From Hemileia vastatrix (taxonomy: Eukaryota > Basidiomycota > Pucciniomycetes > Pucciniales > Zaghouaniaceae): DNA of 64,000 nt. Shown piece after piece: positions 11,434 through 22,392 of the stretch. The position numbers were made by a program, and so were the translations under genes. The notes under the pieces were generated by a model. The model was given only the letters and a program-made list of their open reading frames with translations, made no database searches and was not told the DNA's origin. Location of the stretch: assembly GCA_030280995.1 (NCBI GenBank), contig JASXTE010000016.1, positions 15,976,501 through 16,040,500 on the forward strand, read 5' to 3'. Within the stretch, counting starts at the first letter, position 1. Each line of letters begins with the position of its first letter.

Positions 11434-12746
11434 TTAAAAGGGCGGTGAAGAGAAATGTTGGAGAGTAATAGGCATAATGACAGAGTGTATGCCAGTTGAA
11501 TGAATGTTTTGTGATTCAAGGGAGTGGAGAGCCCGTGCTGGTTCAGGATCCTCTTCTTCATAAATATCATTCCAATCATCCTTTAAATCAGCTAGGATAT
11601 TGTGGAGTATAACACAAGTCATGATCCAATGATTTGCAGTTTTGATCTCCAATTTTTTTTGAAATTGGATTCTGAGCTCCCGAAGACTAGAAAATCATCC
11701 CTTTAAAATACCTATAGCATTTTCAATACGTACTCTTGATTGGGCAAGGTGATAATTAAATTTAGTTTTGGGGTCATTTTCTAAGGTTGCACCATGGAAA
11801 GCAGGTATAATGTACTTCCCACTTGCATATGCTGAGTCTGCAAGGAGGTACTGAGATTTGTCAAAGTATGAGTCTGGGGTTTGATAAATCCTCATTCTTT
11901 GGAAGACAGAAGAGTCATGACATGATCCAGGGCAGCCACTGCGAAAAGCAATAAATTTTTTATTGACATCACATATAAGTTGAATGGCAATAGAGTATCT
12001 AGAAGGAGGATAAAAAGTTAGTTCATGAATGATGAGAAATTGGAGAAGATTTTGAATAAACCTTTTTTTGCAATCAAAATAATGTTTTCCATCATGAGAA
12101 GGCTTTTGACTCAAAGGTATAGTTGTGCAATCAACAAATCCTACAAAGCCAGGGAAACCTTCAGCTTGCATTACTTGAGAGGATTCAAGTCGCTGTTCTG
12201 GAGTTGGCCAAGCAAGTGTTTGAGACTTGAGGGAAAGGATAGCAATCATACAGCGCTTGGTGTATAATATCATGGTACAATATCCTATATTAAAGAGATT
12301 ATCCAAAAGTCTTACAGCAGCACCGTTTCCATTTGAGCCAAAGCAACATAGTGCAACAGCAAGTTGGATGGCAGGATTACACTGTTTGTTATGGGAATTT
12401 TTATGAAAGATAGGATGATCGGAGATGAGTTGATAAATTTTGAAGAAAGAATCAGGAGATGTTCTTAAAAGTTGGGTGAAGTTTAAATGAGGAATGTTGA
12501 GAATGGAGGCCAGATCATATTGGGGATCATGATAAAGATTTGACCCCTGGTGATGATGTAACGCTTTTTGGAAAGAAAACACTTAAATGCTAAAGAATCT
12601 TCTAAATAAGAGTCAGATTTATAGTAAAGAACTAAAAGAAAAGTAATAGCATTCATTGTTGAGTGAAGTAGCTTCCTAGTAGAGAGGTGTTTCATTGTTT
12701 CCAGTGAAAGGGGTATGTGATGAGGGAAGTGGGAATTCACCGCCAA
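11434..12746 (-). pseudogene. Harbinger transposase (DDE_Tnp_4 / HARBI1-like), one nonsense codon and an N-terminal frameshift
   Basis: Nuclease that would excise and insert the element. The main frame runs from 12582 to a TGA at 11695 and continues in the same frame to a stop at 11434. Visible family motifs, in order: SNGNGAAVRLL, GFPGFVGFVDCTTIPLSQKP (first catalytic Asp; Cys stands where Gly is usual), GCPGSCHDSSVF, LLADSAYASGKY, SRVRIENAIGILKG (catalytic Glu) and, after the TGA, SSLRELR and MTCVILHNILADL. The TGA sits where a Trp or Arg is usual, consistent with TGG to TGA. The N-terminal segment (MKHLSTRKLLHS to DSYLEDSLAF, 12690-12590) lies in another frame, so a small indel near 12585 is likely. 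The total would be about 430 residues, normal for fungal Harbinger nucleases. Confidence 0.88.
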
Positions 12747-13059
12747 ATGTGCAGTTGGGGTGTGTAGATAGAAAAAAAATATAAGTGTTCGCCACCAAAA
12801 TTAAGTAGCATAGAGTGAGGAAAGACTTAAGGATGGCATCAGCAATTATGAGTCGTGTGACTTTCTTGAAAATCCATCATGGATGAGATGAGTTTGGGAT
12901 CAGGAATTAGGAATGGAAATTGGGGTATAAGAGGCGGGATAATGCATTATTGTGGATTCCTTATCCACTAGCCCTGGGGATAGTGGATACGTATCTTCCG
13001 CAATTAATAATGTCTGATCCCAGAAAAAAAAATTCCTGATCCCTAATTGCGGATCCCTG
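12747..13059. other. Right subterminal region of the Harbinger-like element
   Basis: Noncoding. It contains a hairpin TATCCACTA ... TAGTGGATA (12961-12990) and repeated GATCCCTAATTGCGGATCC-like motifs near the right inverted repeat, typical places for transposase binding. No gene is seen. Confidence 0.5.
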
Positions 13060-13074
13060 AACATTGATACCCCC
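13060..13074 (-). repeat. Right terminal inverted repeat of the Harbinger-like element
   Basis: AACATTGATACCCCC, the exact complement of 5977-5991. It is followed directly by TAATAAG, where LTR-like sequence resumes. Confidence 0.9.
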
Positions 13075-13620
13075 TAATAAGTAAATTTATTAAATATTTA
13101 AAATTAATATTAATGTCCCTTATATTTTTTATTTCCTAACACTGTGCTCAATGACAGGCTATATGAAATAAAAAATAATATTAAAATAAAATAAATATAT
13201 AAAAAATTCAAATTCTTTATTTTAAAGTGAAATTTACAGAAATTTTGAAATAAATCAAATAATTTTGACATCTACAGTAAATACATTATTCTAATACACC
13301 CTTTACAGAACAACCTTAATATTTGCAATTATTTATTCTGGAATTTTCTTTTTTCTCTCATACTCCTGTATATAGGATTTTTTAGCTCCGTGTTTTCTCT
13401 CCCTTTTGCCTATATAAGGCCTCCCCTTTTGGTTGTTTCAAAGTATCCTTTTACTTACACAAAAATATATTAATTACTATTCAATAATATATTTATTACT
13501 ACTACCTATTGTTTTAGTATTTACAACTGCATAACTCTAATCCATTTAGTTATAATAATAATTATAAACTTTACCTTTTTTTATTTATTAATCAACAAAA
13601 AGATAATTCTATACTTACCT
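13075..13620 (+). repeat. Probable right part of the element 1 3' LTR
   Basis: AT-rich sequence continuing beyond the DNA transposon. It has a promoter-like GCCTATATAAGGCCTCCCC (13409-13427), which resembles the TATA region in the element 3 LTR (CCTATAAAAAGGCCT). An LTR end with GACA is not found, so the LTR seems truncated near 13620. Confidence 0.55.
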
Positions 13621-13639
13621 TGACTTTGAAATCCCCAAA

Positions 13640-14609
13640 TATCCACCTATCACCACCATTGAACCTCCATTAAAACCTTCTAAACCAAAGGACCCTCTTG
13701 ACATTTATTGTGGGATCCTGCTGTGAGAAATGTGAATTTTTTTTGGAAAATGGAATGATGATGGATCAAATCATGTAACCATTGGAAAACATGATAAGTA
13801 GTTTGGAACATCTGTCACAAGCTATTTTTGGGAATTTTAGAAAGTTACTGAAGTGGATATCATGGTTGATGGTGAATAGAAGGAGTTTAGGAATCAAAGT
13901 AGCAGTTTTCTAACAGGTGACTCATATAAGCAAAATCTAATTCAGATTTGGAATCTGTATCAGACTTAACCATAAGAAAAAGGGACACAGAATTAGTGGT
14001 TTTTTGAAGCTTTTGGAAAAGTAGAGACCTCATGTTAGTTTTTAGGGAGAAAAAAAATCAGGTTGGGAGTAATAAAGGGTGGGTGTAATTAAGAGTTGGA
14101 GTAAGATTCTAGGGGGCCTTAAGACTTTATGCAAAGTGTACTATACATGTATAAATGAGCCTTTAATAATTAGGTGAAGAAAAATTCTAGTGTATGGGTG
14201 TGCATGTACCTGTTTCTTAAAAAATAAAGATAAGGGGATGGAGTGCTTGAAATGCTTGGATGTACCCAAAAGATGGTGTCTTAAGGTAAAAACACACTGT
14301 TGAATTAAACCTGTTACTTACAGGTGTACTTCAAATAAAAATGAACTACTTGGTACACATTGTTTAGTGTGTTTGAAAGGTGTATGTGCTAGCTTTTAGG
14401 ACCTCCTATTAGTAGGTATTAAAGTTAGAAATATTCCACTTAAAAATACCTCTTGTTTCCACCAAATCAACCATGATTATTTTTTAAATTATGCCATATT
14501 GTACCCCCAAAACACCTTTTTACTGAGGATTAATTTCAAGTTTGTGGCTTTTTTTTTGTGATGTAAAATACCTTTTAAATAATTATAGATTTCTAACATT
14601 GATACCCCC
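13640..14609 (-). mobile_element. Right-end remnant of a second Harbinger-like element
   Basis: Ends in AACATTGATACCCCC at 14595-14609, identical to the right inverted repeat of the intact copy. A 49-codon minus-strand relic (14033-13887) starts MRSLLFQKLQKTTNS and contains FLMVKSDTDSKSELDFAY. That matches the N-terminal segment of the first transposase in position and pattern. No left inverted repeat is found. The left boundary is approximate. Confidence 0.5.
13887..14033 (-). pseudogene. N-terminal fragment of a Harbinger transposase
   Basis: Short open stretch with a hydrophobic segment and an acidic D-S-E-L-D cluster, resembling residues 30-60 of the transposase gene at 11434-12746. The stop at 13887 ends it, and nothing of the catalytic domain remains. 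The call depends on the shared inverted repeat at 14595-14609 as much as on the protein. Confidence 0.4.
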
Positions 14610-15890
14610 TATTATATAAGCTGTCAATTCCAAAACACCTGTGGCTTTCAAAAAAAAAAACTACCCCCACTGATCACCAAAAATGTGCTTGTATGCACAA
14701 GGTCAGTGGACATGAGAGCATATTATAACAGGGGAAGAGTGGTTTATTTTTTTTGAAAAAAACCACAAGAGTTTTGAATTAGAAGCATGTAAGGAGAGAT
14801 AAAGATATGAGAAACTGAGACAATACTTTGAAATTTTCCCTACAGAAGGATGTGACATTATACTCTTCCTCTTGATAGGTCCTGACTATGCCACAATCTC
14901 ACACTGTATATAAAGCTATAGCAGAATGGAAATTATGAGTAACTAAGAATAAGTGAAACATTTCTTGTTTCCTAAAAATAGCTTATGGGACTTTAGTGCA
15001 TATTTTTTCTCCCTTTTAATAATAACTTACAATCTGGCCTCAGTTGCCTTAATATCTTGCCAACAATGACTCACATTCTGGTACTCTTTTATCTGTCAAT
15101 TTAATATTTTTTCTCTCTTTATCTTCTTCTCCTTCTCCTTTTTCTCCTTTCCTATTTTATCTTCTAATTTCTAACTGGTGATTAGGTTATGATCCTCACA
15201 AGAACCAGAAAAATGTAAAAGTGGGCACACTCTTACCAAAAAACCATTTTTTCTCTTTTCTTCTCTCTGTTTCTCTTCTTCTTTAACCAAAATTTTCTCT
15301 ACTATTCCTATTTGTTTATCTTAGCTACTTTGAATCCTATATTCTACAACAGTTAAAAATATTCCCTCAAGAAACAATACAACCATACCAACTCAACCTC
15401 TTTCCTCCTCACCAGGAACAAGAACAGCAACAAATAAAAAAAATCATGAATTACACATGACAAGCACAACATGAATACCATCTTCTCCTCCCAGGTATTA
15501 AAAAAATACCAAAAAATTATGAAAATTTTAATCCTTAAAATGAGACACAATGCTCTTCAGCATAAGGCAATGAAAAATAATTTGAGCCACATACCATATC
15601 ACAAAAAAGTTCAAGAAACTAGTAACTAAAACCATACAAAAGTTACAAAAGGAGATGGAGAACTGGCCAAATATATTAAAAATGGATGGTTCTACTTTCT
15701 GATTGCGGTAAAAGGAACTAGAAACAACTCTTAAGGACCACATTGGAAAACCATAATTTCTTACTAGACCAAAACCATCAAATAACTCATCAAGAGAACA
15801 TATCAAATGAGATTTCATAATATATTCCATTGAAATGAATTTCAAGAAATGTATACTATCAATGATACTCAGTAAAAAAGAATTCAAAAA
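14610..15890. other. AT-rich intergenic or decayed repeat sequence
   Basis: No gene or clear repeat is recognised. A pyrimidine-rich stretch at 15110-15330 and short ORFs without family features are present. It may include the ruined 5' end of the Copia element that follows. Confidence 0.5.
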
Positions 15891-18800
15891 ATTATGATTG
15901 TAATACAATTTTCTCTATCTCTCAGCAAAACTCCATTCTCTAGATAAAGTCCTCACTATTTTTTCAATAAATTTCACAAACCCAATAGCAATGGTATCAT
16001 ACCTCAAAGACTGCTATTAATATCTTAAAGTGCAAAAGCTCAGTTTCAATGATGAAACATTTGCAAAAAAAATCCAATGGTCTCTGAAAAACAAACCTTC
16101 CTTTAGAGATAAAACTCTTAGAGAAAAAACATTTTAGTCTAAATCACCAGAGTATATCCATCATCAGCCACAATTTAACAAAAACTAACAACAAAATGGG
16201 AAAGATTAGAAAACAATGATGAAAACCTCTGGAAAAGTGATACTATCTCTCACACTGTAGATGAACTTCTACCAACATCCCTAGCACTATCAATTTTCCA
16301 TAGGATTTGTCTAGTCAAACTCATCCCATCCACACTAACCCAACTCATGATTCTACTTCTGTCCTTTTCCTATCAGCTCCCAGTACTGTAAGACCACCTA
16401 CTTGATTGAACTTTTATTCACCAGACCACCTAAAAATTAAGTGTCCTAGAGCTGAACATTTTGTAAAAAGACCTTTCTTTCCTGAAAAAATGTTCCCACA
16501 GGGTTTCTAAACTGTCTATCAGATGATCATCCAATCTCTTCTCCCTCCCCCACTTCAAAACATTGGTCATATATTCTAACAAAAGTTAAATCCTAACTAA
16601 TGGAAGCCAATGGATTCTTACCATCTCACTTATCCACAACTTCAACACAATTTCCATACTTCCACAACTCCCCATTATAGGGAAAAAGAAGTGACATCTA
16701 GTGATGACTTATCAGAGGTCACAGAAGCTGATTTTCAGTAACTAAACTTATCCCCAGAATATGCACTTAGTCCAATATTGAACACAGGAAAAAATTAGTC
16801 ATTTTTCAGCAATCATAGATAATTTAGTAGACTTGGTTACTTTCAAAAGACCAATGTCAATTAAAGTTTAAACCAACAGAGCTAAAAATTGCATTACAGG
16901 TAAAGAAACTGTGCAATTAACTGATAAAACTAATCAAATTATCTATATTAGCATAGGCTTTAATCTCAAGGAAGATATCAGTATGTTTATTTCTCCCACC
17001 TCTCTCATTTGATATGGGTCCAAATTAATCTCAAATGACTCACATGATCTTCACAATAGCTTGAACAGTGAAACAATCCTAGTAGCCAATAGACCAATAT
17101 GGGAGATGCCTCCTCCTATTAATATTCATGCAAATAGTTACTAATTTTTATTTAATATCATTAGTAAAATATTCTCTAATGAAAGAGAGAAAGAATTACC
17201 TCCTGATCACCATTTTTAACTTCTTGATTTTCCACCTTCTTCTCCAAGCCAAGGAAATGAAGCAAAGAAAAGGAAACCTTATCTAGATAGCACTGTCTAT
17301 TAGGGCATGCCATTCTGAGGCAAGCTAGACAATTTTTTAAACACAAAATGTAATTAGAGCTTCCCAAAATTGACCATCTGGCTCCATCATTTTTCATGCT
17401 TTTCAGATGTGCAAAAGCAGGAGAAAGTCTTTTTATGGAACAAAGGACAAGAAGCAAATAATCACGAAAATTTAAGTGCCAATCTGATAAGCCCAATTGA
17501 AATAACTTTTGTTGAAAATGGGATTTACACACTCACCTTCCAAGTACTTAAAACATCCTACAGCAAATGCCACACTTTTTAACATAAGTCAGAAGCTACT
17601 TTGTGTGATATAAGTATTGTAAAGAGGTTGGAAAATCAAAAAGGTAAAATTTTAAAATTCATCAGATTAAAAATGGTGGTGAGTTCAAAAATTAGACACT
17701 CTCCTCTTTACTTACTGAAAAAGTGTTTATTTATGAAAAAAATTACCATACTATCACCAGTAAAATAGAAAAATTGAATGTTAAAATTATACAATCACTG
17801 GAACAGGATTCAACACTCTGTTTTAAAGTCAACTAAAAAAAGCCCTTTAGATCTTTGAATTCAAATGGTAATCATAAATTTTGAACAGAATTCAAAAAAA
17901 GGGACAAGAAAAAAACCTTTATGTGAAGTAATTTTTGGTGATGAACATCAACTGAACTTAATTTTCAAATTTAGAAAAGTGGCCTATATTCACATTCCTT
18001 AAGAAAAAAAAGGCACAAAATAGAATTCAGGGAGAAAAATGCTTCATGGTCAGATAACCAGCCAGAATGGGGGGCTTACACTTCTGAGAAAAAATTGGAA
18101 AGAAAATATTTCTTTAGCTTGAAAAAATTTCAAAGATGGCCCAACTTGAGAACCGAAAAAAATTTCTATTGATTTCCTATTAAAAAAAGTTAACTAAATC
18201 TAACCCTCACCAAAATAAAGGAGCTTTGTAAATTTGATAATGAATAAAAAATTCTTTCTCAAGAATTTTTAACATCATCAATATCCAAAAACAGTTCATT
18301 GTCACAGAAGTGCCAAAATCATACAAAAAGCCATACAAGTCCAAAAACAGCTCTTGTTGAAAAGAGGTATGTCTAAACAAGATTAAAACTTATCTGAAAT
18401 GAAGGTATGTTAAAGAAAAAAAAACACATAGGAGAAAGAATACTCAATTCCAGATAATTATTTTCTGAAAAAAAGGACCCTCTATCTGTAAAAAAAATAA
18501 AATCAAGATATGTTTCAAAAAGATTAGAATAAAAAAAAAGGCATGGATCACTCAACTTTATTCTCACCTACTACCTCATTTACATCTCAAAGAATAATTC
18601 TGGAAATAGAAGCCTCCAATAACTGGTTTCTGCATGAAGTTGACATTAAAGCTGAATACCTGCACAGAACAATTGAGGGGGAGGTTAAGATATGTGATCC
18701 ACCTGGTTTTGAAAAGAATTATGGAATGGTATACAAATTGAGGAGATTTCTCTACAATACCTACCAAGAAGAATTATTCAGGTGTCAAACCTGCAGCAAG

Positions 18801-19860
18801 AGACTAAAAAATATTAGATATACCATATCCAACTTTTACAACAGCATATACTTTCTCAAAAACGATAATAATAAATGATATTATATGAAAGCACATGAGT
18901 GATGGATAATTATTGAGTAATCTTTTTAAACTATGAAAAAATCGAAGCATTACCTCAGCCTAAGTCTAAAAATATAATGGAAGGAAGGCCAAGATGATAT
19001 AATAGGAGTCAAAATTTAAAGAGAAAATCAGGGTTTTCAACTTTTCCAACCTTATCTTATATCCAAAATACTGAAAAAACATCACAGAACAAAACTACCA
19101 CTTCACCAACCGATTCCAACCAACATTAACTTATCAATTTCTCTGAAAGAAAATATTTCAATTGAAACAACCAAATATCTGTCCATTTTTTGAACTCTAA
19201 GCTATGTGGCCACTTCAGCACATCCAGACATAAGCTTTGCATTCAATCAGCTAGCCAGAAATGAAAAAATTCCCCCAAAAAAAATTGGAATTCCATGAAT
19301 AACCTTTTATGATACCTACAATACATTAAAAAAAAGAACTAAAATTATAACCAAAAATTCAAAAAAATCCCTGCCTCATGGTCTATTCAGAATCCAAGTG
19401 GGGAAGGGAATATTCTCACTCCACTAATTGTATGGTAATTTTTATGTATAACTCATTCATTTTCTGATAATCTAAAAGGATTCCCTCTGTATCTTCCTCC
19501 AAATTCAACAATGAATACATAGCTTTAGGATCAGCTACTAGTATGTACCTGTGAAATAAAAAATTCTACATGATATTATACAATACAGAAGACCTGTTAT
19601 CATCAGATGTAAAAACCGAGCCTCAATAAAATTTTCCACAGATAAAGCCTCAGACAAAAGAAAAAAACACAGAAAATTTAAGTTATAATTCATCAAAAAA
19701 CAAATAAAAAAGAAAAATGAATTAATAGAATGGGTTTAGACATTATTAAACAATGCAGACATCATTACAAAACCACTCAACAAACAGTGCCATGAAAGAG
19801 AATGAAAGAATCTAGGGCTAAATTAGCAAAGATTTGTATATAAATAATATGTTTTTTTTC
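15890..19860 (+). mobile_element. Decayed Ty1/Copia retrotransposon
   Basis: Plus-strand remnants in Copia order: an integrase C-terminal pattern (AYIHIP followed by a basic stretch, about 17970-18060), reverse transcriptase (18541-18880) and RNase H/RT tail (18990-19600). Integrase before RT is diagnostic of Copia rather than Gypsy. The upstream 15890-17900 part has reading-frame fragments compatible with gag and protease, but these alone would not convince. No LTR pair is identified. Confidence 0.7.
18543..18878 (+). pseudogene. Copia reverse transcriptase fragment (RVT_2)
   Basis: Open fragment matching the N-terminal part of the Copia RT. It shows FSPTTSFTSQRIILEIEA (family: F-S-P-V ... 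I-R), then the HEVDIKAEYLHRTIEGEV block (family: DVKTAFLHG-L-EE) with the first catalytic Asp kept, then PPGFEK and YKLRRFLYN (family: CKLKKSLYGLKQ). The YGLKQ-type motif is damaged and the frame ends before the YVDD box. Downstream frames contain YLISKILKKHH and SYVATSAHPDISFAFNQLAR (19205-19262), the RT/RNase H junction of Copia elements. Clearly a pseudogene. Confidence 0.8.
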
Positions 19861-20999
19861 CATCTTTTATCATCATATGAGTTATCAATTATTTATCACT
19901 CTACCTATGCATGACCTAATAGTCTTTCACTCATAAAAACATTTAGCCTTTGATAGTAACAATAAAATTTCAATTAGAGATCATTTTTTAAAAAAATTTA
20001 GCTTTTTAAAGCCTTTTAGATTTAAGGATGACAAAGCCATCAACTAAAAATAATAAAATTTATATCAGAAGATTAATCAAGTATCCTCTAATGATCCTTC
20101 CAAAAGTAAAAATGAGGAAAATTTTCTTTTAGAAAAAAAATATATATATTTTCATGACCCCTCCAAGTGCCATGAATCAAAAAAATATTGAAATTGAGAC
20201 AAGATATAGCAGTAAATTAAGACAGATAATTAGTTCTAGAGGTTAGAAAATAAAAAAGTCTACTTCAAAAGTATTTTGGGGCTTGAAAAATGGAAAAATA
20301 GCATAAATAATTGACTGCACTTTCATTTTCAATCCTAAAAGGAGGAAAGATTGAAATTTTTGATGTCACAGCTTGTAGAGGAGAGAAATAAATCACTCAA
20401 AAACTGATTAGTTTACTCTTCAATTGTTCACCTTTCACCTTGTGGCTTTAACTCAGGAGTGGGGATACATTTTCCATGTCTATAGAGACCCTTAAATATG
20501 GACCAAAGAGGCAGAAAAATGCATCAGCTTATCCAGTTTCTTAATTTAAAGGCATTATGGAGAAAAAGAAATGATTTTTTAAAAAATTATAGAAAATATA
20601 ATAAAAAATAAAAATAATACCATAATGCAAGGAATTGATGATGTAGTGGTTTTCCAAAAGAAAGATGAAGATGAGACAAAAAGCTAATTATGCAAAGGAC
20701 AGGCTAAGATTTTTGGCCAGGAATTTAAAAATCATGCATAAGACATTAAGTTACAAAATATCACACAAAATTTAAAAATATAAGGCCTTTAAGGGACCAA
20801 TTTATTTGCTACTTCAAAGACCAAATTTATATTTTTAGTCTCATCTGGCCAATTTTTCAACTTGAGTAGCTACCTGAACAATAAAACTAATTCCAATCAT
20901 GAGAAAGAGTAATGGTAATCTAACACTAAATTATATGGAATAAAATAGTGATAAGAATCTAACACTAGAATTTACAGCAGAAAAAATAAAGGTTAATAT
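19861..20999. other. AT-rich spacer left of the nested Gypsy pair
   Basis: No gene or repeat is recognised. The last five bases plus 21001-21004 include AACAC, the left target-site duplication of element 3. Confidence 0.5.
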
Positions 21000-21004
21000 A
21001 ACAC

Positions 21005-22121
21005 TGTCAGCCAGGCTATTCCAGGAGCCCAGTTAATGATGTGTTACCTTATAGAACCTGAATGAGGGCGAATGAATTATATTTAATGTATATAAATTAA
21101 TATTTTATTGCCTAATAAAATTATATAAATATCTTATTACATATAAGTGTTATATTGATTTTATTGTTTATATAAATTTTATACATTTAAATTAAACATA
21201 ATATATTTTATATTCTACAAATAATGGCGCATTTTTATGTATTTTATAATTATAAATTTATATTTAATTAATTAAAAACATATATTATAATTATAAGTGT
21301 AAAATTTACTTATAATATAATTAAATTAATTAATTATATTTATATATTAAATATCATTCTTTATAGTATTAAACAATAAATAATGCCGCTTCTTTTGACC
21401 CATAATTGTGTCAGGAAAAAACTAATTAATACTAAATTGAAATTAATTACTTATTTTGTTGCGTCAAAATATTTTTTGTTTCACTTAGAAATCCTTAAAT
21501 CAGACTGTACCATCTGTTTTGAATTATTTTTCTCATAGTCCCTATGTTCCAGTCTTGTTTAGTTATTCACTATTTTTACTTACTGATTGGGGAATTAATT
21601 GTGGGAAAATTTGATTCTTTATTGGGGTTTTAATTAATTGTTTCATATTTTTCTCTACATTGTTATGTTTCACTTATTCTTTTATATTATTGTTTCAGCT
21701 TATTATAATTCTTGTATTTACAAATATAGTGGCGCTTCAGAGGACCCATTGCCTATAAAAAGGCCTTGGATAATCCCCTGTAGCCTCATCACTTACTACA
21801 CACTCAACAAAATTCATATACTTTTATATTACGTTTATAGTCTTTTTATTAGTAATAAAAATCTAATTAAAAACTTTATATAACAAATTAAAGGTTTCAT
21901 TAAGTCTGATAGTAATTACAGTGCTTGCCACGCAGAACCCTTACTTGAAATAATAATATTATTAATAAAACCTCATTTTTTTTGTCACCTCTCAGGTTAC
22001 TCGTCGTTGCTTTCCTTTAAATAAACTAAATAAACTTTTATATTTTATTTCTTTTATTTTCTCCTTGTCCTCCTCCACTTTTTTCCCTTTTCCTTACCTT
22101 CTTCTAGACGACTGACCGACA
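21005..22121 (+). repeat. 5' LTR of element 3
   Basis: Begins TGTCAGCCAGGC and ends GACTGACCGACA. TATA-like CCTATAAAAAGGCC at 21754-21767 probably marks the promoter. It contains dense AT-rich direct repeats. Its partner is 36089-37204. Confidence 0.95.
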
Positions 22122-22140
22122 ACTGGGGACCTTTCCTAAA
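22122..22140 (+). other. Primer-binding site of element 3
   Basis: TGGGGACCTTTCC starts 2 nt after the LTR, and the same 13 bases follow the LTR of element 2 (23896-23908). The TGG start fits a tRNA 3'-CCA end, but I cannot name the tRNA. Confidence 0.7.
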
Positions 22141-22392
22141 CGACGACAATGATCGAGCCTGGCGACAAACGACAAACGCACGGACCACCTGGCAAAAAAG
22201 AAACTTTTGCCGCGACCGTGTTTCGAACTTGGGTTCGATATATTAGGTTTATATTATATTAATCCATATATTATTTTGAAGTGATTTTTTGATCACTATA
22301 GTAAGTTCACCTTTGCACCTCTCACTCATATTACTATATTTTTACTGCAATAACAGTGATTGTGGCTTAACTGCTGATTCACTGAGTGTAAG
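22141..22392 (+). other. 5' leader of element 3, part before the insertion
   Basis: Noncoding. It includes a relatively GC-rich CGACGACAATGATCGAG region and ends in GTAAG, the target duplicated by element 2. Confidence 0.6.

Larger units (their letters stand above)
5977..13074. mobile_element. Harbinger-like DNA transposon with Myb-like, TET/JBP-like and transposase genes
   Basis: A 7,098-bp element bounded by perfect 15-bp inverted repeats, GGGGGTATCAATGTT at the left and its complement at the right. It lies inside the LTR of element 1. Flanking bases are ATA on the left and TAA on the right. A TA is shared, so the expected 3-bp TWA duplication of the PIF/Harbinger group is imperfect here. 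Contents: a three-exon Myb/SANT-like gene (+), a TET/JBP-like gene (-), a fold-back G/C-rich minisatellite and a DDE_Tnp_4/Harbinger nuclease (-). The nuclease plus Myb-like pair is the normal Harbinger gene set; the TET/JBP-like gene is extra cargo. All three genes are interrupted, so this copy is non-functional. Confidence 0.85.

Noticed and set aside
15353..15908. Two overlapping minus-strand ORFs with hydrophobic segments
   Set aside because: No recognisable motif, and the neighbouring elements read on the plus strand; chance ORFs are more likely.
17176..17532. 118-codon minus-strand ORF
   Set aside because: It is antisense to the region between Copia gag-like and integrase remnants, and has no conserved motif.
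21638..21883. 81-codon ORF repeated at 36722-36967
   Set aside because: It is LTR sequence of element 3; its two-copy conservation is explained by the LTR pair.
22190..22260. tRNA-like TTCGAACTTGGGTTCGA in the element 3 leader
   Set aside because: Only a T-arm-like palindrome; no acceptor, D or anticodon arms can be paired around it.
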